Below, one piece after another: positions 5,536 through 5,590 of a DNA stretch of 5,590 nt. The first letter of the stretch is position 1; each line of letters starts with the position of its first letter. A program made the position numbers and the translations under genes. The DNA lies in assembly GCA_017547065.1 (NCBI GenBank), contig JAFYRC010000094.1, forward strand, positions 1 through 5,590, read 5' to 3'. The DNA comes from Tidjanibacter sp. (GTDB lineage Bacteria; Bacteroidota; Bacteroidia; Bacteroidales; Rikenellaceae). The notes under the pieces were generated by a model. It saw only the letters and a program-made list of their open reading frames with translations. It was not told where the DNA came from and searched no databases.

Positions 5536-5590
5536 TATATCCTGCTCTGGTGGTCGATACTCTCGGCGTGGATGGCATACAGCACCGTAC
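5535..5590 (-). CDS. Probable C-terminal end of a convergent gene, product unrecognised
   Basis: Read on the minus strand, one frame enters from the right edge and runs 17 codons to a TAG at 5537-5535, ending in TVLYAIHAESIDHQSRI. The codons (GCC, GAG, ATC, GAC, CAC, CAG) match the usage of the other genes here, and the position behind a bidirectional terminator fits a convergent gene. I do not recognise the family from so short a tail. The alternative is that the edge is non-coding or holds a plus-strand start such as ATG 5572, which is less consistent with the terminator and the codon pattern. Confidence 0.5.
   Translation of the reverse strand, partial: TVLYAIHAESIDHQSRI

Noticed and set aside
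1..5590. A novel defence, mobile or biosynthetic system
   Set aside because: All complete genes belong to recognisable families with housekeeping or envelope roles; no toxin, nuclease, transposase, reverse transcriptase, CRISPR-like array or structured RNA locus was found on either strand.

Overview
The window reads as an ordinary chromosomal stretch from a member of the Bacteroidota, most likely order Bacteroidales. The evidence is a Bacteroides-type promoter (TTTG, 19-bp spacer, TAnnTTTG), the absence of clear Shine-Dalgarno sites with A/T-rich leaders instead, a CpsB/YwqE-type PHP phosphatase and FadD-like ligase of the kind common in that order, and intergenic heptanucleotide arrays. The genus cannot be fixed from the sequence. 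Coding density is high and no mobile element, tRNA, rRNA or CRISPR array is visible.

Layout: (1) 1-450, the 3' end of a cation/proton antiporter of the NhaP2/CvrA type with a C-terminal RCK_C domain. (2) 526-1752, an MscS-superfamily mechanosensitive channel very like E. coli YbdG. (3) 1792-2298, a small DUF1273/YpsA-like SLOG-fold protein. (4) A strong promoter at 2294-2324, followed by a CpsB/YwqE-type PHP phosphatase (2356-3093) that overlaps plsY (3084-3728) by 10 nt. (5) After a 76-nt gap, an AMP-forming acyl-CoA ligase (3805-5466) closed by a perfect 21-bp bidirectional terminator (5468-5514). (6) A probable convergent minus-strand gene whose last 17 codons enter from the right edge. 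All five complete genes, and the partial antiporter gene, are on the plus strand.

How the genes fit together: the antiporter and the channel both handle ion and turgor balance and may be an osmotic-adaptation pair. PlsY (acyl-phosphate:glycerol-3-phosphate acyltransferase) and the acyl-CoA ligase both belong to acyl-lipid metabolism. The phosphatase is translationally coupled to plsY, which is the most interesting gene-order feature. The SLOG protein has no assigned function and no obvious partner.

I do not see a new multi-gene system. The best second-look items are three in-phase degenerate 7-nt repeat arrays, each in an intergenic gap, the phosphatase-plsY coupling, and an acyl-CoA ligase whose C-terminal A10 motif has serine where the catalytic lysine normally sits.
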